A stretch of 64,000 bases of DNA, from NCBI RefSeq assembly GCF_001650345.1, contig NZ_LVHF01000015.1, positions 75,524 through 139,523 on the forward strand, given 5' to 3'. The notes beneath the pieces were generated by a model that searched no databases, was not told the origin of the DNA, and saw nothing but the letters and a program-made list of their open reading frames with translations. This stretch comes from Photobacterium jeanii. Its GTDB lineage: Bacteria > Pseudomonadota > Gammaproteobacteria > Enterobacterales > Vibrionaceae. Of the stretch, positions 37,337 to 47,230 are shown in pieces. The position numbers and the translations under genes are program-made. The stretch's first letter is position 1. Every line of letters starts with the position of its first letter.

Positions 37337-39480
37337 GACGTCGGCTCTTTTTGGGCGGTGGTCTCTGGTTTATGTACTGCGATGGCGCGTTGTATGAAAT
37401 CCTGTTTGTCTGCTGTTGGCTGCCAGTTGAGGAGTGTTTTTTCGGTCGTGTTGTCAAAGGAAGCTGTCATCGCCCTAGAGCGGAGGTCACGCAATGCTGG
37501 CATGGGCGTTTTTCGCCCTGCGATACGCTTGACTGCCCATTTACCTAGCTCTTGGGCATATAGCCACTCGGTGGGCTGCGAGGTGAACTGGTAAGGCCGT
37601 TCTAGCTGGTTGCGTAATAGTGAAACATATTCTTTAGCGTTCAGTCGTACATCGCCGACGAGATTCAATGCTTTACCCTTGGCATTCTTGGCCGTAAGCG
37701 CCGCGACGGTTGCGTTGGCAACATCCTCAACAAGCACAAATGGCAAGGCGTTATTCCCCCTATTCCAACCAATAAAATGCTGGCAATTGTTGAAGAAGCC
37801 AACCCCGGTGTGATTGATTAATCCGCCTTCGCCAATGACCACGCCAGGGCGAAGCAGCACAAAGTCCAATTGTGGGTATTTGGTTAGCAGCAATTCATCC
37901 GCAAGGGCCTTGGCTCTTGAGTAGTCTGCTCTGAGCTCAGGTTGCGGATCCGGTGGGGTCTCGCTGGTGATGGTATCCGTATCACCGAGGTAAAGCGAAG
38001 CAATTGAGCCGACATGGACAAGACGTTCAACTTTATGTTGGAGGCATGCATTGGCAACGGTCTCTGCTGAGCCGACCATCGCATCATAGATCTCTTGCCA
38101 TGAGCCACTTCCGCCACCGTGGGCAAGGTTGATCACATAAGTCGCCTTACTGATGGCGCGATTGACCGCCTTGCTGTCCCGAACATTGCCTTTGAGTAAA
38201 GTAATGCCGGGTTGGTGAAATAGGGATGGTAGCGCATTAATGTTTCTTGCCATGACCCCAATACTGTAATTTTCGGCTTGCAGTTGCTTAATGACCTGAC
38301 GACCGATAAAACCGGTACCGCCAATAACTAAAACGTCAAATTTACCCTCATCCTCAAAAAGTGCGTCTGTTGGGGTCTCTGCTGGAAGCGGGTGGAGAAG
38401 TTCTGGGAACCCCTGCTGGGCTAAGGTATGGCAGAACGAAATGATCTTGTGGCCGAAGTCGCCACTGTGGACAGGTGTCACTTGTTGATCCAGAGCTTGG
38501 TAGAAGTGAACCATGCTCGCTTTCATGGAAGACGAAAAGGGGTCTTTCGATGACGTTAAGCCCGCAATGGCGGTTGAGTACTGGAACAGTTGTTTCAGGC
38601 CTTGATAGCAAATGGAGCTTGCCTGACGTGTAGCACTGACGGCGATATCAAGGGCTGGTAGGAAACGACTTCGGGTTTGGCAAGATAGCTGGTTGTTGAT
38701 GAAATCAATGTTTAATACGCCATCCTCCCCAATGACTTTCATCTGCCAGACAGGAAAATCTTGGCCCATGGCAAATGAAAAGTGGTAGGGAATGTTCAAT
38801 TCTCCCATGATATCTAACCGCTTTATAAAAGGGCGTTGTGCCGTAAGCGCCGTTGGTTGGCTCGCTCGGCATTGGGTATCGCCACGGGGCAAGCCAAACA
38901 ATGAAAATAATTGCGAGATTGGATGGACAGCTTGCTCAAGTAGGATGTTGACGGGCTTGCTGAACATCCAGTGGCCATATTGGCCAGCATCGAGTTGCCT
39001 CAACGGCATCTCGTAATCGAGCTTTACTGATTTAACCGGGCCAATTTTCCCTTCGGCCAATAGCGCTTTGGCTTTGAGGAGAGCCGGGTGGAAAATAAAG
39101 TTTTGGTTGACCGCGAGTGTCGCCCCTTTTTGTTTGGCTAGCAGGACCAGCTCGTCACACTCAGCGGCTGTTTCAGCCAGTGGTTTTTCAACCAAGACAT
39201 GCTTGCCATGGCTGAGCAGCGCATGAGTGAGGGAGTAATGATGGTTAGGGGGAGCGAGAATGTGGGCGGCATCGAATTCAATGGTATTCAGTGCTTCCTG
39301 AATGCCTGTAAATGTATGAGGGATATTAAATTGTTTGGCGAGGTTGCGTGCTGCGTCTTGGTTCGGGTCTACAATGGCTACAATATTGATATTTTTTAGC
39401 TGTTTCAGTGTGCTGGCATGGATGTTTGAGATAAAACCGGCACCACACAAGATAACGTTATATGTTTTATTAGCTTCCAT
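37333..39480 (-). CDS. Fused Gfo/Idh/MocA oxidoreductase and SDR epimerase/dehydratase
   Basis: 715-residue two-domain protein. Residues 1 to about 365: Gfo/Idh/MocA NAD(P)-dependent sugar dehydrogenase with the dinucleotide motif CGAGFISN (12-19) and the family EKP motif (98-100, GKHVLVEKP). Residues about 381-715: extended SDR with GGTGFIG (387-393), a VGSIAS serine region and the catalytic Y520-x3-K524 (YSRAKALAD). It probably performs two steps on one nucleotide sugar. I chose ATG 39480 (GGAG 7 bases upstream); ATG 39501 lacks a ribosome site. Coupled to the downstream GT4 gene; divergent from another GT4 gene. Confidence 0.88.
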   Translation of the reverse strand: MEANKTYNVILCGAGFISNIHASTLKQLKNINIVAIVDPNQDAARNLAKQFNIPHTFTGIQEALNTIEFDAAHILAPPNHHYSLTHALLSHGKHVLVEKPLAETAAECDELVLLAKQKGATLAVNQNFIFHPALLKAKALLAEGKIGPVKSVKLDYEMPLRQLDAGQYGHWMFSKPVNILLEQAVHPISQLFSLFGLPRGDTQCRASQPTALTAQRPFIKRLDIMGELNIPYHFSFAMGQDFPVWQMKVIGEDGVLNIDFINNQLSCQTRSRFLPALDIAVSATRQASSICYQGLKQLFQYSTAIAGLTSSKDPFSSSMKASMVHFYQALDQQVTPVHSGDFGHKIISFCHTLAQQGFPELLHPLPAETPTDALFEDEGKFDVLVIGGTGFIGRQVIKQLQAENYSIGVMARNINALPSLFHQPGITLLKGNVRDSKAVNRAISKATYVINLAHGGGSGSWQEIYDAMVGSAETVANACLQHKVERLVHVGSIASLYLGDTDTITSETPPDPQPELRADYSRAKALADELLLTKYPQLDFVLLRPGVVIGEGGLINHTGVGFFNNCQHFIGWNRGNNALPFVLVEDVANATVAALTAKNAKGKALNLVGDVRLNAKEYVSLLRNQLERPYQFTSQPTEWLYAQELGKWAVKRIAGRKTPMPALRDLRSRAMTASFDNTTEKTLLNWQPTADKQDFIQRAIAVHKPETTAQKEPTS

Positions 39481-39765
39481 TCCTACGCTCCAAGCGGTCA
39501 TCTAATGACAAGGATTAATAAACGCAATAAATCAATTAACCATGGCGAGTTAATACGACTTAGTTTCCCTACGATAAAATTAACTATAGCAAGGGATATC
39601 AGAATGTTGGGGCTGTTTGAACTATCGGGTTGAGTTAAGGGTGCGTAATGAAGTGAGGGCATTGATATGGTTTTATTTCATACTTTTGGGTACCAAGGTT
39701 GGGCTTTAGCTTTGCTTTCCGTATGATGCGATGGATATCAATAACTAAATAGAGCTGAGGGTCGC

Positions 39766-40902
39766 GTGGCAAAGACGTTATTTCAATTAAATTTACAGCA
39801 ACATTTTGGTGGTGGTGAGGTTTACACTCATTTTTTATGTCAGGGCTTAGACGCGTTGAGTGTTGATTACACTTTACTGACTCACCCTAAAGCCGAGTAT
39901 TGGAATAAGTTATCTTTTGAGCGTGATGTCATTACGCCGATCAGTCCTGATTTGGATGGTGTGTTGGCAGCCCTGGGTGAAGAGCCGGCTATTTTGTTAA
40001 CCCATGGCGGGATAGATAAAGCGTGGCGTACAGCCATTAAGGCGAAAGGGCACCGTTTAATTGCGATTGCGCATATGCCGTTATATGGTCGAGACCCTTC
40101 ATCTTATGATCATTACGATGGCGTTATTGGCGTTTCTCAATACGTTATCGAGAGTTTGAAAGATGCCAAGGTTGAGAATATCTATCCTGAACCTTGGTAT
40201 GGGGTTGCATCGCTAACGCGTAACAAGGAAGCGAATAGCCCAATTCTGAAAGCCTCTTGCTACGACTGGGACCTCCGCAAAGGACGCGATCGTATTCTAT
40301 CTTGGCTGGAACCGGTTTATGAACCATTTCGTCCTAAAGTGGAGTGGCAGAAAAAGCCAGGATTAACCATAGGTATTGTGTCGCGATTAACGCCAATTAA
40401 GCAGTTCCCTTTGATGTTTGAGCACATAGCACAAGCGCTGTCTGAAGTGCCTGACGTGAACGTGGAAATTTTTGGTAGCGGCGGTTATGCCTCGGTGCGC
40501 GATTTACGAAAAGCCCTTGCGCCACTTGGCGATCGGGTACGTTTTTGGGGTTTCCAAAAAAATGTTGAAGGTATCTACCGTCAGCTTGATTTTCTAATGG
40601 CGGGGTTGCCAGAAAAAGAAGCCTTGGGTTTGAATGTCATCGAAGCCCAACATTGTGATTTACCTGTGTTGGCGGTGAATGCCTCACCATTTGTCGAGAC
40701 CGTTGCCGATGGCAAAACGGGCTTTTTGTTTACCGACCCTCGTCAAGATAATGGTGCCGAGCTAAAAGCCATTTTGACTGAGATCCAACAGGGTGAACGA
40801 GCGATGCCACAGCCAGTTGACCACAAAGCCCACCTTGATGCTTTCTCGCAGCCTGTCTTTACTCAGCGTGTTGAAAAAGCCCTACCTTGGTTAATGGTTT
40901 AA
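39766..40902 (+). CDS. Family 4 glycosyltransferase
   Basis: 378-residue GT-B glycosyltransferase. N-terminal LNLQQHFGGGEVYTHF gives the glycine loop; C-terminal GIVSRLTPIKQFPLMFEHI, EIFGSGGYASVRDLRKAL and the E-x7-E motif EALGLNVIE mark the GT4 donor domain. The GTG start has GAGG 5 bases upstream. It is divergent from the Idh-SDR/GT4 pair across a 285-base A+T-rich gap and ends at a shared terminator with yicC. Substrate unknown; the neighbours suggest surface polysaccharide or LPS decoration. Confidence 0.85.
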   Translation: MAKTLFQLNLQQHFGGGEVYTHFLCQGLDALSVDYTLLTHPKAEYWNKLSFERDVITPISPDLDGVLAALGEEPAILLTHGGIDKAWRTAIKAKGHRLIAIAHMPLYGRDPSSYDHYDGVIGVSQYVIESLKDAKVENIYPEPWYGVASLTRNKEANSPILKASCYDWDLRKGRDRILSWLEPVYEPFRPKVEWQKKPGLTIGIVSRLTPIKQFPLMFEHIAQALSEVPDVNVEIFGSGGYASVRDLRKALAPLGDRVRFWGFQKNVEGIYRQLDFLMAGLPEKEALGLNVIEAQHCDLPVLAVNASPFVETVADGKTGFLFTDPRQDNGAELKAILTEIQQGERAMPQPVDHKAHLDAFSQPVFTQRVEKALPWLMV

Positions 40903-40938
40903 GTCTGCGTACTTCTGACTATTGCTAGTTTTGGATGT

Positions 40939-40966
40939 AAAAAAAGCGCCGTTGGGCGCTTTTTTC
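40939..40966. terminator. Bidirectional terminator between the GT4 gene and yicC
   Basis: Stem AAAAGCGCC/GGCGCTTTT with GTTG loop, long A and T flanks. Confidence 0.92.
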
Positions 40967-40986
40967 TTTTGAGCTGGCGATAACGC

Positions 40987-41850
40987 TTATTCAATATTTT
41001 GAATTTGCTCGCGCATTTGCTCGATCAGCACTTTGAGTTCAACGGCTGATGCCGTGATCTCGGTGTTGATTGATTTAGAGGCTAGGGTGTTCGACTCACG
41101 GTTGAACTCTTGCATCATGAAGTCTAAACGGCGGCCACAAGCGCCACCTTTTTTCATGATTTTCTGGGTTTCTTTCACGTGCGAGTCGAGGCGATCCAGC
41201 TCTTCTGCCACATCGCTCTTTTGTGCCAACAAGATCAGCTCTTGCTCAACGCGGCTAGCGTCAAGCTCAATTTTGGCTTCTTCAAAACGGCTAAGTAGAC
41301 GTTCACGTTGCCATGCCATTACTTCTGGCATTTGGGCGCGTACTTTGCCTGCTTCTTCGGTGATCGCATCAAGGCGCTGTACAATCAGAGCTTTCATGTT
41401 TTCGCCTTCGCTCGCGCGAGCTGCAATGAAGTCATTCAGTGCTTCTTCAAAGCCTGCGAGTAGGTCTTTGTTGATTGCATCTAAATCTTGCTCTGGTGCT
41501 TCCATTACCCCCGGCCAGTTCATCACTTGGAACGGGTTGATGTTACCTTCGCCAGCGGTGTCTTTCACCCACTGCGCGGCTTTGATCACTTGTTTCGCTA
41601 GCTCTTCGTTGATTGATAGCTCGTTGCTTGCCGCCGTGTTGGCTTCAAAGCGCAGGTTACATTCGACCTTGCCGCGAGCAAGGCGTTTACGAAAGCGCTC
41701 GCGCAGTACTGGCTCTAAGCCGCGGAACTGCTCAGGCATACGCAAGTAGGTTTCTAAGTAACGCTGGTTTACCGAGCGGATTTCCCACACGGCGCTGCCC
41801 CAGTCGCCTTTTACTTCACGGCGCGCGTAGGCGGTCATGCTATGAATCAT
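40987..41850 (-). CDS. yicC: YicC-family endoribonuclease
   Basis: 287-residue YicC homologue, a family now known to include RNA endonucleases. Characteristic N-terminus MIHSMTAYARRE, then SVNQRYLETYLRMPEQFRGLEP, and the C-terminal DUF1732 part with DFMMQEFNRESNTLASKS. Divergent from rph as in other gammaproteobacteria. A TATAAT element on the minus strand (41919-41914) is a good -10 for this gene; its -35 is weak. Confidence 0.92.
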   Translation of the reverse strand: MIHSMTAYARREVKGDWGSAVWEIRSVNQRYLETYLRMPEQFRGLEPVLRERFRKRLARGKVECNLRFEANTAASNELSINEELAKQVIKAAQWVKDTAGEGNINPFQVMNWPGVMEAPEQDLDAINKDLLAGFEEALNDFIAARASEGENMKALIVQRLDAITEEAGKVRAQMPEVMAWQRERLLSRFEEAKIELDASRVEQELILLAQKSDVAEELDRLDSHVKETQKIMKKGGACGRRLDFMMQEFNRESNTLASKSINTEITASAVELKVLIEQMREQIQNIE

Positions 41851-42016
41851 TGGCTGATGGCCCTTATGTTAGCGGTTCGCTGACAAGTCATTCCTTGTCG
41901 CGTTGATGGCATGATTATACGCAGCATTGATAATAAAAGAAATTGAGTGTCGATTGGCTTATTGCCGCCCAAGCGCTGCAATTGTCGGCGTACGGTAGCA
42001 ATCGTTTAGCAAAGGG

Positions 42017-42046
42017 TTCGCACTTGGCTGCGTAACTGGCTATAAT
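42017..42046 (+). promoter_or_regulatory. rph-pyrE promoter
   Basis: Consensus -10 TATAAT (42041-42046), 18-base spacer and -35 candidate TTCGCA (42017-42022, 4 of 6). It lies 35 bases upstream of rph. Confidence 0.65.
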
Positions 42047-42081
42047 CGCCGGTTAAAATTACTCAGTCAGAGGTTATCCCG

Positions 42082-42798
42082 ATGCGTCCAAGTGGCAGAA
42101 AGCCTGAACAAGTTCGTCCAATTACCATTACGCGTAACTTTACTGCGCATGCTGAAGGTTCAGTATTAGTGGAGTTCGGTGATACAAAAGTGATCTGTAC
42201 CGCGAGCGTGGAAGAGAATGTACCGCGTTGGCTAAAAGGTAAAGGTCAGGGCTGGGTAACTGCTGAATACGGTATGTTGCCGCGTGCAACGCATTCACGT
42301 AATCGTCGTGAAGCGGCAAGTGGTAAACAGGGCGGTCGTACCATGGAAATCCAACGCTTGATCGCACGTAGCTTGCGTGCAGCGGTGGATTTAGAAGCGC
42401 TTGGCGAGCAAATGATCACCGTTGATTGTGATGTGATTCAAGCTGATGGCGGCACGCGTACGGCGTCTATTACTGGTGCGATGGTTGCGCTGGTGGATGC
42501 GATTAACTACATGCTAGAAAAAGGCATGCTTAAGCAAAGCCCACTAAAAGGCATGGTCGCAGCAGTCTCCGTTGGTATTTACAACGGCGAGCCTGTTTGT
42601 GATTTGGAATACGTTGAAGACTCAGCGGCTGAAACCGACATGAACGTGGTGATGACCGAAGAAGGCAAGATGATCGAAATTCAAGGTACTGCCGAAGGGG
42701 AAGCCTTTAGCCATGAAGAGTTGCTGGCAATGCTGGCTCTGGCGAAAGACGGTATTACCGACATTATTGCGATGCAGAAGGCAGCGCTGGAAAGTTAA
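42082..42798 (+). CDS. rph: Ribonuclease PH
   Basis: Phosphorolytic 3'-5' exoribonuclease trimming tRNA 3' ends. 238 residues with [58 protein letters not shown] and the C-terminal [12 protein letters not shown], all diagnostic; full length, unlike the frameshifted rph of E. coli K-12. The stop at 42796-42798 lies 8 bases before the terminator stem preceding pyrE, an arrangement that supports attenuation of pyrE. Confidence 0.98.
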   Translation: MRPSGRKPEQVRPITITRNFTAHAEGSVLVEFGDTKVICTASVEENVPRWLKGKGQGWVTAEYGMLPRATHSRNRREAASGKQGGRTMEIQRLIARSLRAAVDLEALGEQMITVDCDVIQADGGTRTASITGAMVALVDAINYMLEKGMLKQSPLKGMVAAVSVGIYNGEPVCDLEYVEDSAAETDMNVVMTEEGKMIEIQGTAEGEAFSHEELLAMLALAKDGITDIIAMQKAALES

Positions 42799-42806
42799 TT
42801 ACATTG

Positions 42807-42833
42807 AGCGACTCGATTGAGTCGCTTTTTTTT
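42807..42833 (+). terminator. Attenuator-like terminator between rph and pyrE
   Basis: Stem AGCGACTC/GAGTCGCT with GATT loop and a T7 run. Because the rph stop is only 8 bases upstream, a ribosome finishing rph close behind RNA polymerase would block the hairpin, as in the UTP-dependent pyrE attenuation known in E. coli. Confidence 0.85.
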
Positions 42834-42902
42834 GTCTAAAATTTGTCGAATGACATCGATAGATTGGATGAATAGAAACACAACCCAAATTAAGGAGTCA
42901 CA

Positions 42903-43544
42903 ATGAAAGCATATCAGCGTCAGTTCATCGAATTTGCTCTAGAGAAAGGTGTATTAAAGTTTGGTGAGTTCACACTGAAATCTGGTCGTAAGAGCCCATA
43001 CTTCTTCAATGCTGGGCTATTTAATTCAGGTCGCGATCTTGCGCGCCTCGGCCGTTTTTACGCTGAAGCTTTGGTTGAAGCTGGTATCGACTTCGATGTG
43101 TTGTTTGGTCCTGCGTACAAAGGGATCCCAATTGCAACAACCACGGCAGTAGCATTGGCAGATCATCATGATATTGATACGCCATACTGCTTTAACCGCA
43201 AAGAAGCCAAAGATCACGGTGAAGGCGGCAACCTAGTCGGTAGTGCGCTAGAAGGTCGTATTATGTTGGTGGACGATGTGATCACCGCAGGTACTGCGAT
43301 CCGTGAGTCGATGGAAATCATCAAAGCAAATGGCGCAGACTTAGCGGGTGTGTTAGTTGCGATTGACCGCCAAGAGAAAGGCAAAGGTGAGCTATCGGCT
43401 ATCCAAGAAGTCGAGCGTGATTTTGGTTGTGATGTGGTATCGATTGTATCGCTAGGCGATGTGGTGACTTACTTGTCAGAGCAGGCTGGTATGGAAGCGC
43501 ATCTAGAAGCGGTAAAAGCGTACCGTGCAGAATACGGCGTATAA
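42903..43544 (+). CDS. pyrE: Orotate phosphoribosyltransferase
   Basis: Adds PRPP to orotate to give OMP in pyrimidine synthesis. 213 residues, same as E. coli. Catalytic loop [17 protein letters not shown] and the PRPP-binding motif [16 protein letters not shown] (about 119-134). A ribosome site AAGGAG lies 6 bases upstream. Probably transcribed from the rph promoter through the attenuator. Confidence 0.98.
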   Translation: MKAYQRQFIEFALEKGVLKFGEFTLKSGRKSPYFFNAGLFNSGRDLARLGRFYAEALVEAGIDFDVLFGPAYKGIPIATTTAVALADHHDIDTPYCFNRKEAKDHGEGGNLVGSALEGRIMLVDDVITAGTAIRESMEIIKANGADLAGVLVAIDRQEKGKGELSAIQEVERDFGCDVVSIVSLGDVVTYLSEQAGMEAHLEAVKAYRAEYGV

Positions 43545-43572
43545 TCGAAAAATTGCTTTGCGCTAAAAGTTC

Positions 43573-43604
43573 AAAGGCTTGCCACTGGCAAGCCTTTGTT
43601 GTTT
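43573..43604 (+). terminator. Terminator after pyrE (shared with slmA)
   Basis: 11-bp arms AAGGCTTGCCA/TGGCAAGCCTT followed by TTGTTGTTT on the plus strand; the minus-strand tail is also T-containing. Confidence 0.8.
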
Positions 43605-43624
43605 CTGCGTGGCAGAAATAGAAT

Positions 43625-44215
43625 TTATCCTAGTTGGGCGCTTAGCAATGCCCAGTAATCGTCAAAGCTGTCGGTTGGCTTGTACTTAAAGCTTGAACGT
43701 ACGTAGCGGTTCAGGCTGCCTTCTACTTGACCGAGCAGTTGCGCTGCAAGAATGCTTTCATCGACCGGGAAACCTTTACCTTCGCGCAGTTTGCGCTCAC
43801 GCAGCACTTGGCGAATTTGGGTTTCGATACGCTCAAACAGTTGGTTGATGCGCGATTGCAGGCGGTCTTGTTCAAACATCAGTGCATGACCTGTCATGAT
43901 CCTAGTCAGACCTGGGTTGCGCTCGGCAAACACCAAAATAAGCTGTAGCACCATGCGTAGGCGATTTAGGGTGTCTTTTTCTTCATCAAGAATACGGTTA
44001 ATGCGGGTGGTGATGGAATCTTCAATGAATTCGATCAGGCCTTCAAACATCCGCGCTTTACTTGGGAAGTGACGGTACAGTGCGGCTTCGGAAACACCCA
44101 CTTGTGCTGCCAGTTTGGCGGTAGTAATACGTTGGCTACCTTGTGCAGACTCCAGCATTTGCGCCAAAGCCTGGAGAATTTCTTCGCGGCGATTGTTTTT
44201 TTTGTTGCCTGCCAT
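43625..44215 (-). CDS. slmA: Nucleoid occlusion factor SlmA
   Basis: TetR-family DNA-binding protein that blocks FtsZ assembly over the nucleoid. 196 residues with the N-terminal [16 protein letters not shown], helix-turn-helix [20 protein letters not shown] and a divergent C-terminal domain. An AAGGAA ribosome site is 7 bases upstream. It lies between pyrE and dut, the normal SlmA context. Confidence 0.96.
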   Translation of the reverse strand: MAGNKKNNRREEILQALAQMLESAQGSQRITTAKLAAQVGVSEAALYRHFPSKARMFEGLIEFIEDSITTRINRILDEEKDTLNRLRMVLQLILVFAERNPGLTRIMTGHALMFEQDRLQSRINQLFERIETQIRQVLRERKLREGKGFPVDESILAAQLLGQVEGSLNRYVRSSFKYKPTDSFDDYWALLSAQLG

Positions 44216-44359
44216 GAATAACCGTTCCTTTTCGAGATGACTACCACAGATGGTTGCTGGGTATAGAAAAACCCGCCTATCTTAACGGTGCGCTGACACA
44301 GAGAAAAGCATTAGCTACCTATAGTGACGAGTTATCGGTAAAAAATGTATATCGGCAAA

Positions 44360-44388
44360 AAAAACGCAACCTTAAGGCTGCGTTTTTG
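44360..44388 (-). terminator. Intrinsic terminator after dut
   Basis: Stem AACGCA(A)CC/GG(C)TGCGTT around a TTAA loop, T8 run on the minus strand. Confidence 0.88.
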
Positions 44389-44446
44389 CATTGTTATTTT
44401 GTTTGAATACACCGTATCGCTGACAAGGATGGCGATGGAAGGTGAA

Positions 44447-44902
44447 TTATTGACGCCCTGAGTGACCAAAACCGCCTTCACCGCGGTCGCTACTATCAAA
44501 ATCAGTCACCAGATTAAACTCAGCTTGCACCACAGGGACAAACACCAACTGAGCGATACGATCGCCTGGTTCAATGGTGAAGTGATCGTGCCCACGGTTC
44601 CATACTGATACCATCAACTGACCTTGGTAATCAGAATCAATTAAGCCCACTAAGTTGCCCAGCACGATACCGTGTTTATGGCCCAAGCCTGAACGCGGCA
44701 AAATAGTCGCAGCAAGACTTGGATCGCCAATGTGGATGGCTAACCCTGTCGGTATCAGGTGAGTTTCTCCCGGCGCAACGGTTAACGCTGCATCTAGACA
44801 GGCACGGAGGTCGAGCCCAGCCGATCCTTCCGTCGCGTATGCAGGGAGGGGAAACTCGTTACCCACGCGAGGGTCTAGGATTTTAAGGTCGATCTTTTTC
44901 AT
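44447..44902 (-). CDS. dut: dUTP diphosphatase
   Basis: Hydrolyses dUTP to dUMP and PPi, limiting uracil in DNA. 151 residues, trimeric family. Motifs in order: GSAGLDLRA (1), [10 protein letters not shown] (2), [10 protein letters not shown] (3), [11 protein letters not shown] (4) and the C-terminal [11 protein letters not shown] (5). It lies 21 bases downstream of coaBC, and the two probably form an operon. Confidence 0.98.
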   Translation of the reverse strand: MKKIDLKILDPRVGNEFPLPAYATEGSAGLDLRACLDAALTVAPGETHLIPTGLAIHIGDPSLAATILPRSGLGHKHGIVLGNLVGLIDSDYQGQLMVSVWNRGHDHFTIEPGDRIAQLVFVPVVQAEFNLVTDFDSSDRGEGGFGHSGRQ

Positions 44903-44923
44903 GGTGTTCTCTTTAGTTGTTGC

Positions 44924-46132
44924 TTATAAACCACGGTAAAGCGTGGTGATTTCGTCAATCAGTTGTTTGCCTAGCTCGCTTTTTGCCGTTAGCGGCAGGG
45001 CTTTATCACCCTGAGGCCAATAAAGGTGAAGCGCGTTTTGATCGCTATTAAAGCCTTGGCCTTGTTGTGCGACATCGTTGGCACAAATGAGATCGAGGTT
45101 TTTACGGGTTAGCTTGCTTTTCGCGTATTGCTCGACATCTTGGGTTTCAGCCGCGAAGCCAACGGTGAATGGGCGTTGTTCACTCAGACCTGCCACGCTG
45201 GCAACAATATCTGGGTTCTTCACCAGCGTCAGCGTCATGGTGTCTTCGTCGCTTTGCTTTTTCATTTTTTGCTCAGCAACAGTGGCAGGGCGGAAATCAG
45301 CCACGGCAGCGCAAGCGATGAAAATATCGTGACGGGTTGCGTGTGTCATTGCTGCTTGATGCATTTCTTCTGCGCTATCGACATTAATGCGGGTGACGTT
45401 CGCTGGTGTCGCTAAGTTCACAGGGCCGCTGATCAGCGTGACCTTGGCACCACGTTCGGCGGCAGCTTGTGCAATGGCGTAACCCATTTTGCCTGAACTG
45501 TGATTCGAAATATAACGTACGGGATCGAGCGCTTCACGCGTTGGACCGGCAGTAATGGTGATCGAAAGATCGTCAAGATCCTTGGATCCTAAAAAGGCTT
45601 CTGCACGATGCACAAGATCCATCGGCTCTAACATCCGACCCGGACCAACATCACCACAAGCTTGCTCACCGCTCGCAGGGCCCCAAATATGGAAGCCACG
45701 GCGTTTAAGAGTCGCAATGTTCTCTTGGGTCGCAATATTATTGTACATCTGCTGGTTCATCGCTGGCGCAACCACGATTGGTGAGTCGGTTGCTAAGCAA
45801 AGCGTTGATAGTAAATCATTGCCCATCCCCGCGCTGATCCGTGCGATGAGATCGGCTGTTGCTGGTGCTAACAACACCATGTCAGCCCATTTGGCGAGTT
45901 CGATATGTCCCATTGACGCTTCAGCGGCAGGATCTAGCAGACTATCAGATACTGGATTGCCAGAGACGGCTTGCATCGTGAGTGGGGTAATGAACTCTTT
46001 AGCGGCTTTGGTCATCACGACCTGAACCTGCGCACCGCGCTCAATTAGACGACGGGTAAGCTCTGCACACTTGTATGCGGCGATGCCACCACTGATCCCG
46101 AGAAGTATCTTTTTTCCTGCTAGTGTTTGCAT
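44924..46132 (-). CDS. coaBC: Bifunctional phosphopantothenoylcysteine synthetase/decarboxylase CoaBC
   Basis: Two steps of coenzyme A synthesis in one protein. 402 residues from ATG 46132. N-terminal CoaC flavoprotein ([38 protein letters not shown] with the active-site His, PAMNQQMY); C-terminal CoaB ([18 protein letters not shown] at about 190-207, [19 protein letters not shown]). The frame extends upstream by 16 residues, but homologues begin at this Met. Divergent from radC. Confidence 0.96.
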   Translation of the reverse strand: MQTLAGKKILLGISGGIAAYKCAELTRRLIERGAQVQVVMTKAAKEFITPLTMQAVSGNPVSDSLLDPAAEASMGHIELAKWADMVLLAPATADLIARISAGMGNDLLSTLCLATDSPIVVAPAMNQQMYNNIATQENIATLKRRGFHIWGPASGEQACGDVGPGRMLEPMDLVHRAEAFLGSKDLDDLSITITAGPTREALDPVRYISNHSSGKMGYAIAQAAAERGAKVTLISGPVNLATPANVTRINVDSAEEMHQAAMTHATRHDIFIACAAVADFRPATVAEQKMKKQSDEDTMTLTLVKNPDIVASVAGLSEQRPFTVGFAAETQDVEQYAKSKLTRKNLDLICANDVAQQGQGFNSDQNALHLYWPQGDKALPLTAKSELGKQLIDEITTLYRGL

Positions 46133-46381
46133 GATGTTGCCTGATTTATCCCAAAAACAAGCCTGACACGATAGCATCAAATTTGTTGCGATTCATCGGT
46201 TGAGATCAAGCCACAGCCACTGTATTCGCCGTATGTGTTGCCTGTGGCTAAGTCGCAGAAGTGTTTAAAATGCAGCACGTATTGCGTCAACTTAGGGTAG
46301 GTGGTTCCCAGTTTGTGCGTTTAGGGTTTGTGCTCTGCGAGTGGGCAGGATGTGTTAGTGGCTTACCTTAAGGGCAAAGTT

Positions 46382-47056
46382 ATGACACTGAAAAATCTAC
46401 CTGCAGAGCTACAACCCCGTGAGAAGTTACTTCAATTTGGTGCCAAGGCTTTAACCGATGCCGAATTATTAGCGATTTTTTTACGTACTGGCTTACCGGG
46501 GATCAATGTGATCCAACTGGCGCAGTTATTGCTCGAAGAATTTGGATCCTTGCGTGCGTTATTAGCAGCTGATGAGCGTGATTTTTGTCAGGTGAAGGGG
46601 CTTGGCCCAGCTAAATATGTGCAGCTACAAGCTGTGATGGAGATGAGCCATCGTCATTTGGAAGAAACCCTCAAAAAAGGCGATGCCCTGACCAGCCCAC
46701 AACAAACACGGCAGTATTTGAGTCAAATTTTACGCGATCGTCATCGTGAAGTGTTCTACGTTTTATTTCTTGATAATCAACATCGTGTGATCGTTGGGGA
46801 GGTAATGTTTGAAGGTACGATCGACGCAGCTGCTGTTTATCCGCGCGAAGTTGTAAAAAGATCACTGGAACTTAATGCAGCCGCGCTCATTTTAGCGCAT
46901 AATCACCCGTCAGGCGTTGCTGAACCTAGTCAGGCTGACCGTCGAATCACCCGAAAACTCACGGATGCTCTGGCATTGGTGGAAATTCGAGTGCTCGACC
47001 ACTTTGTGGTGGGCGATGGGGAAATCGTTTCTTTTTCTGAACGAGGTTGGCTATAA
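46382..47056 (+). CDS. radC: RadC-family JAMM-motif protein
   Basis: 224 residues from ATG 46382. N-terminal helix-hairpin-helix-like domain ([21 protein letters not shown]), then a JAB1/MPN metalloprotease-like domain with HNHPSG followed by D in the pattern HxH-x7-10-D. Despite the historic name, a repair role has not been established for the family. ATG 46382 matches the family N-terminus MxLKxLP; upstream residues in frame do not. It stands alone upstream of rpmB. A spaced 8-bp inverted repeat lies in the coaBC-radC gap (46209-46249). Confidence 0.93.
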   Translation: MTLKNLPAELQPREKLLQFGAKALTDAELLAIFLRTGLPGINVIQLAQLLLEEFGSLRALLAADERDFCQVKGLGPAKYVQLQAVMEMSHRHLEETLKKGDALTSPQQTRQYLSQILRDRHREVFYVLFLDNQHRVIVGEVMFEGTIDAAAVYPREVVKRSLELNAAALILAHNHPSGVAEPSQADRRITRKLTDALALVEIRVLDHFVVGDGEIVSFSERGWL

Positions 47057-47103
47057 AATAGCCAATTTTGGGCTAAAAAATGAAGAAAGGATCTGCTCGG
47101 GAC

Positions 47104-47132
47104 TTGAGCAACTGCTTTTGACTTAGTATAAT
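47104..47132 (+). promoter_or_regulatory. rpmB-rpmG promoter
   Basis: -35 TTGAGC (47104-47109), 17-base spacer, -10 TATAAT (47127-47132), followed by a GC-rich discriminator GCGCGACC as seen in stringently controlled ribosomal promoters. Confidence 0.8.
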
Positions 47133-47230
47133 GCGCGACCTTTGATAGCTGTGGTTATATGTAAATCATTTTTTTACATCAAATGAGACCACGGTAGATA
47201 TCGAGCTGAAACGATTTGGAGAAGACAGTA

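Noticed and set aside
41033-41749. 238-residue open frame antisense to yicC
   Set aside because: Ser/Arg/Ala-rich shadow of a conserved gene with no family features or ribosome site.
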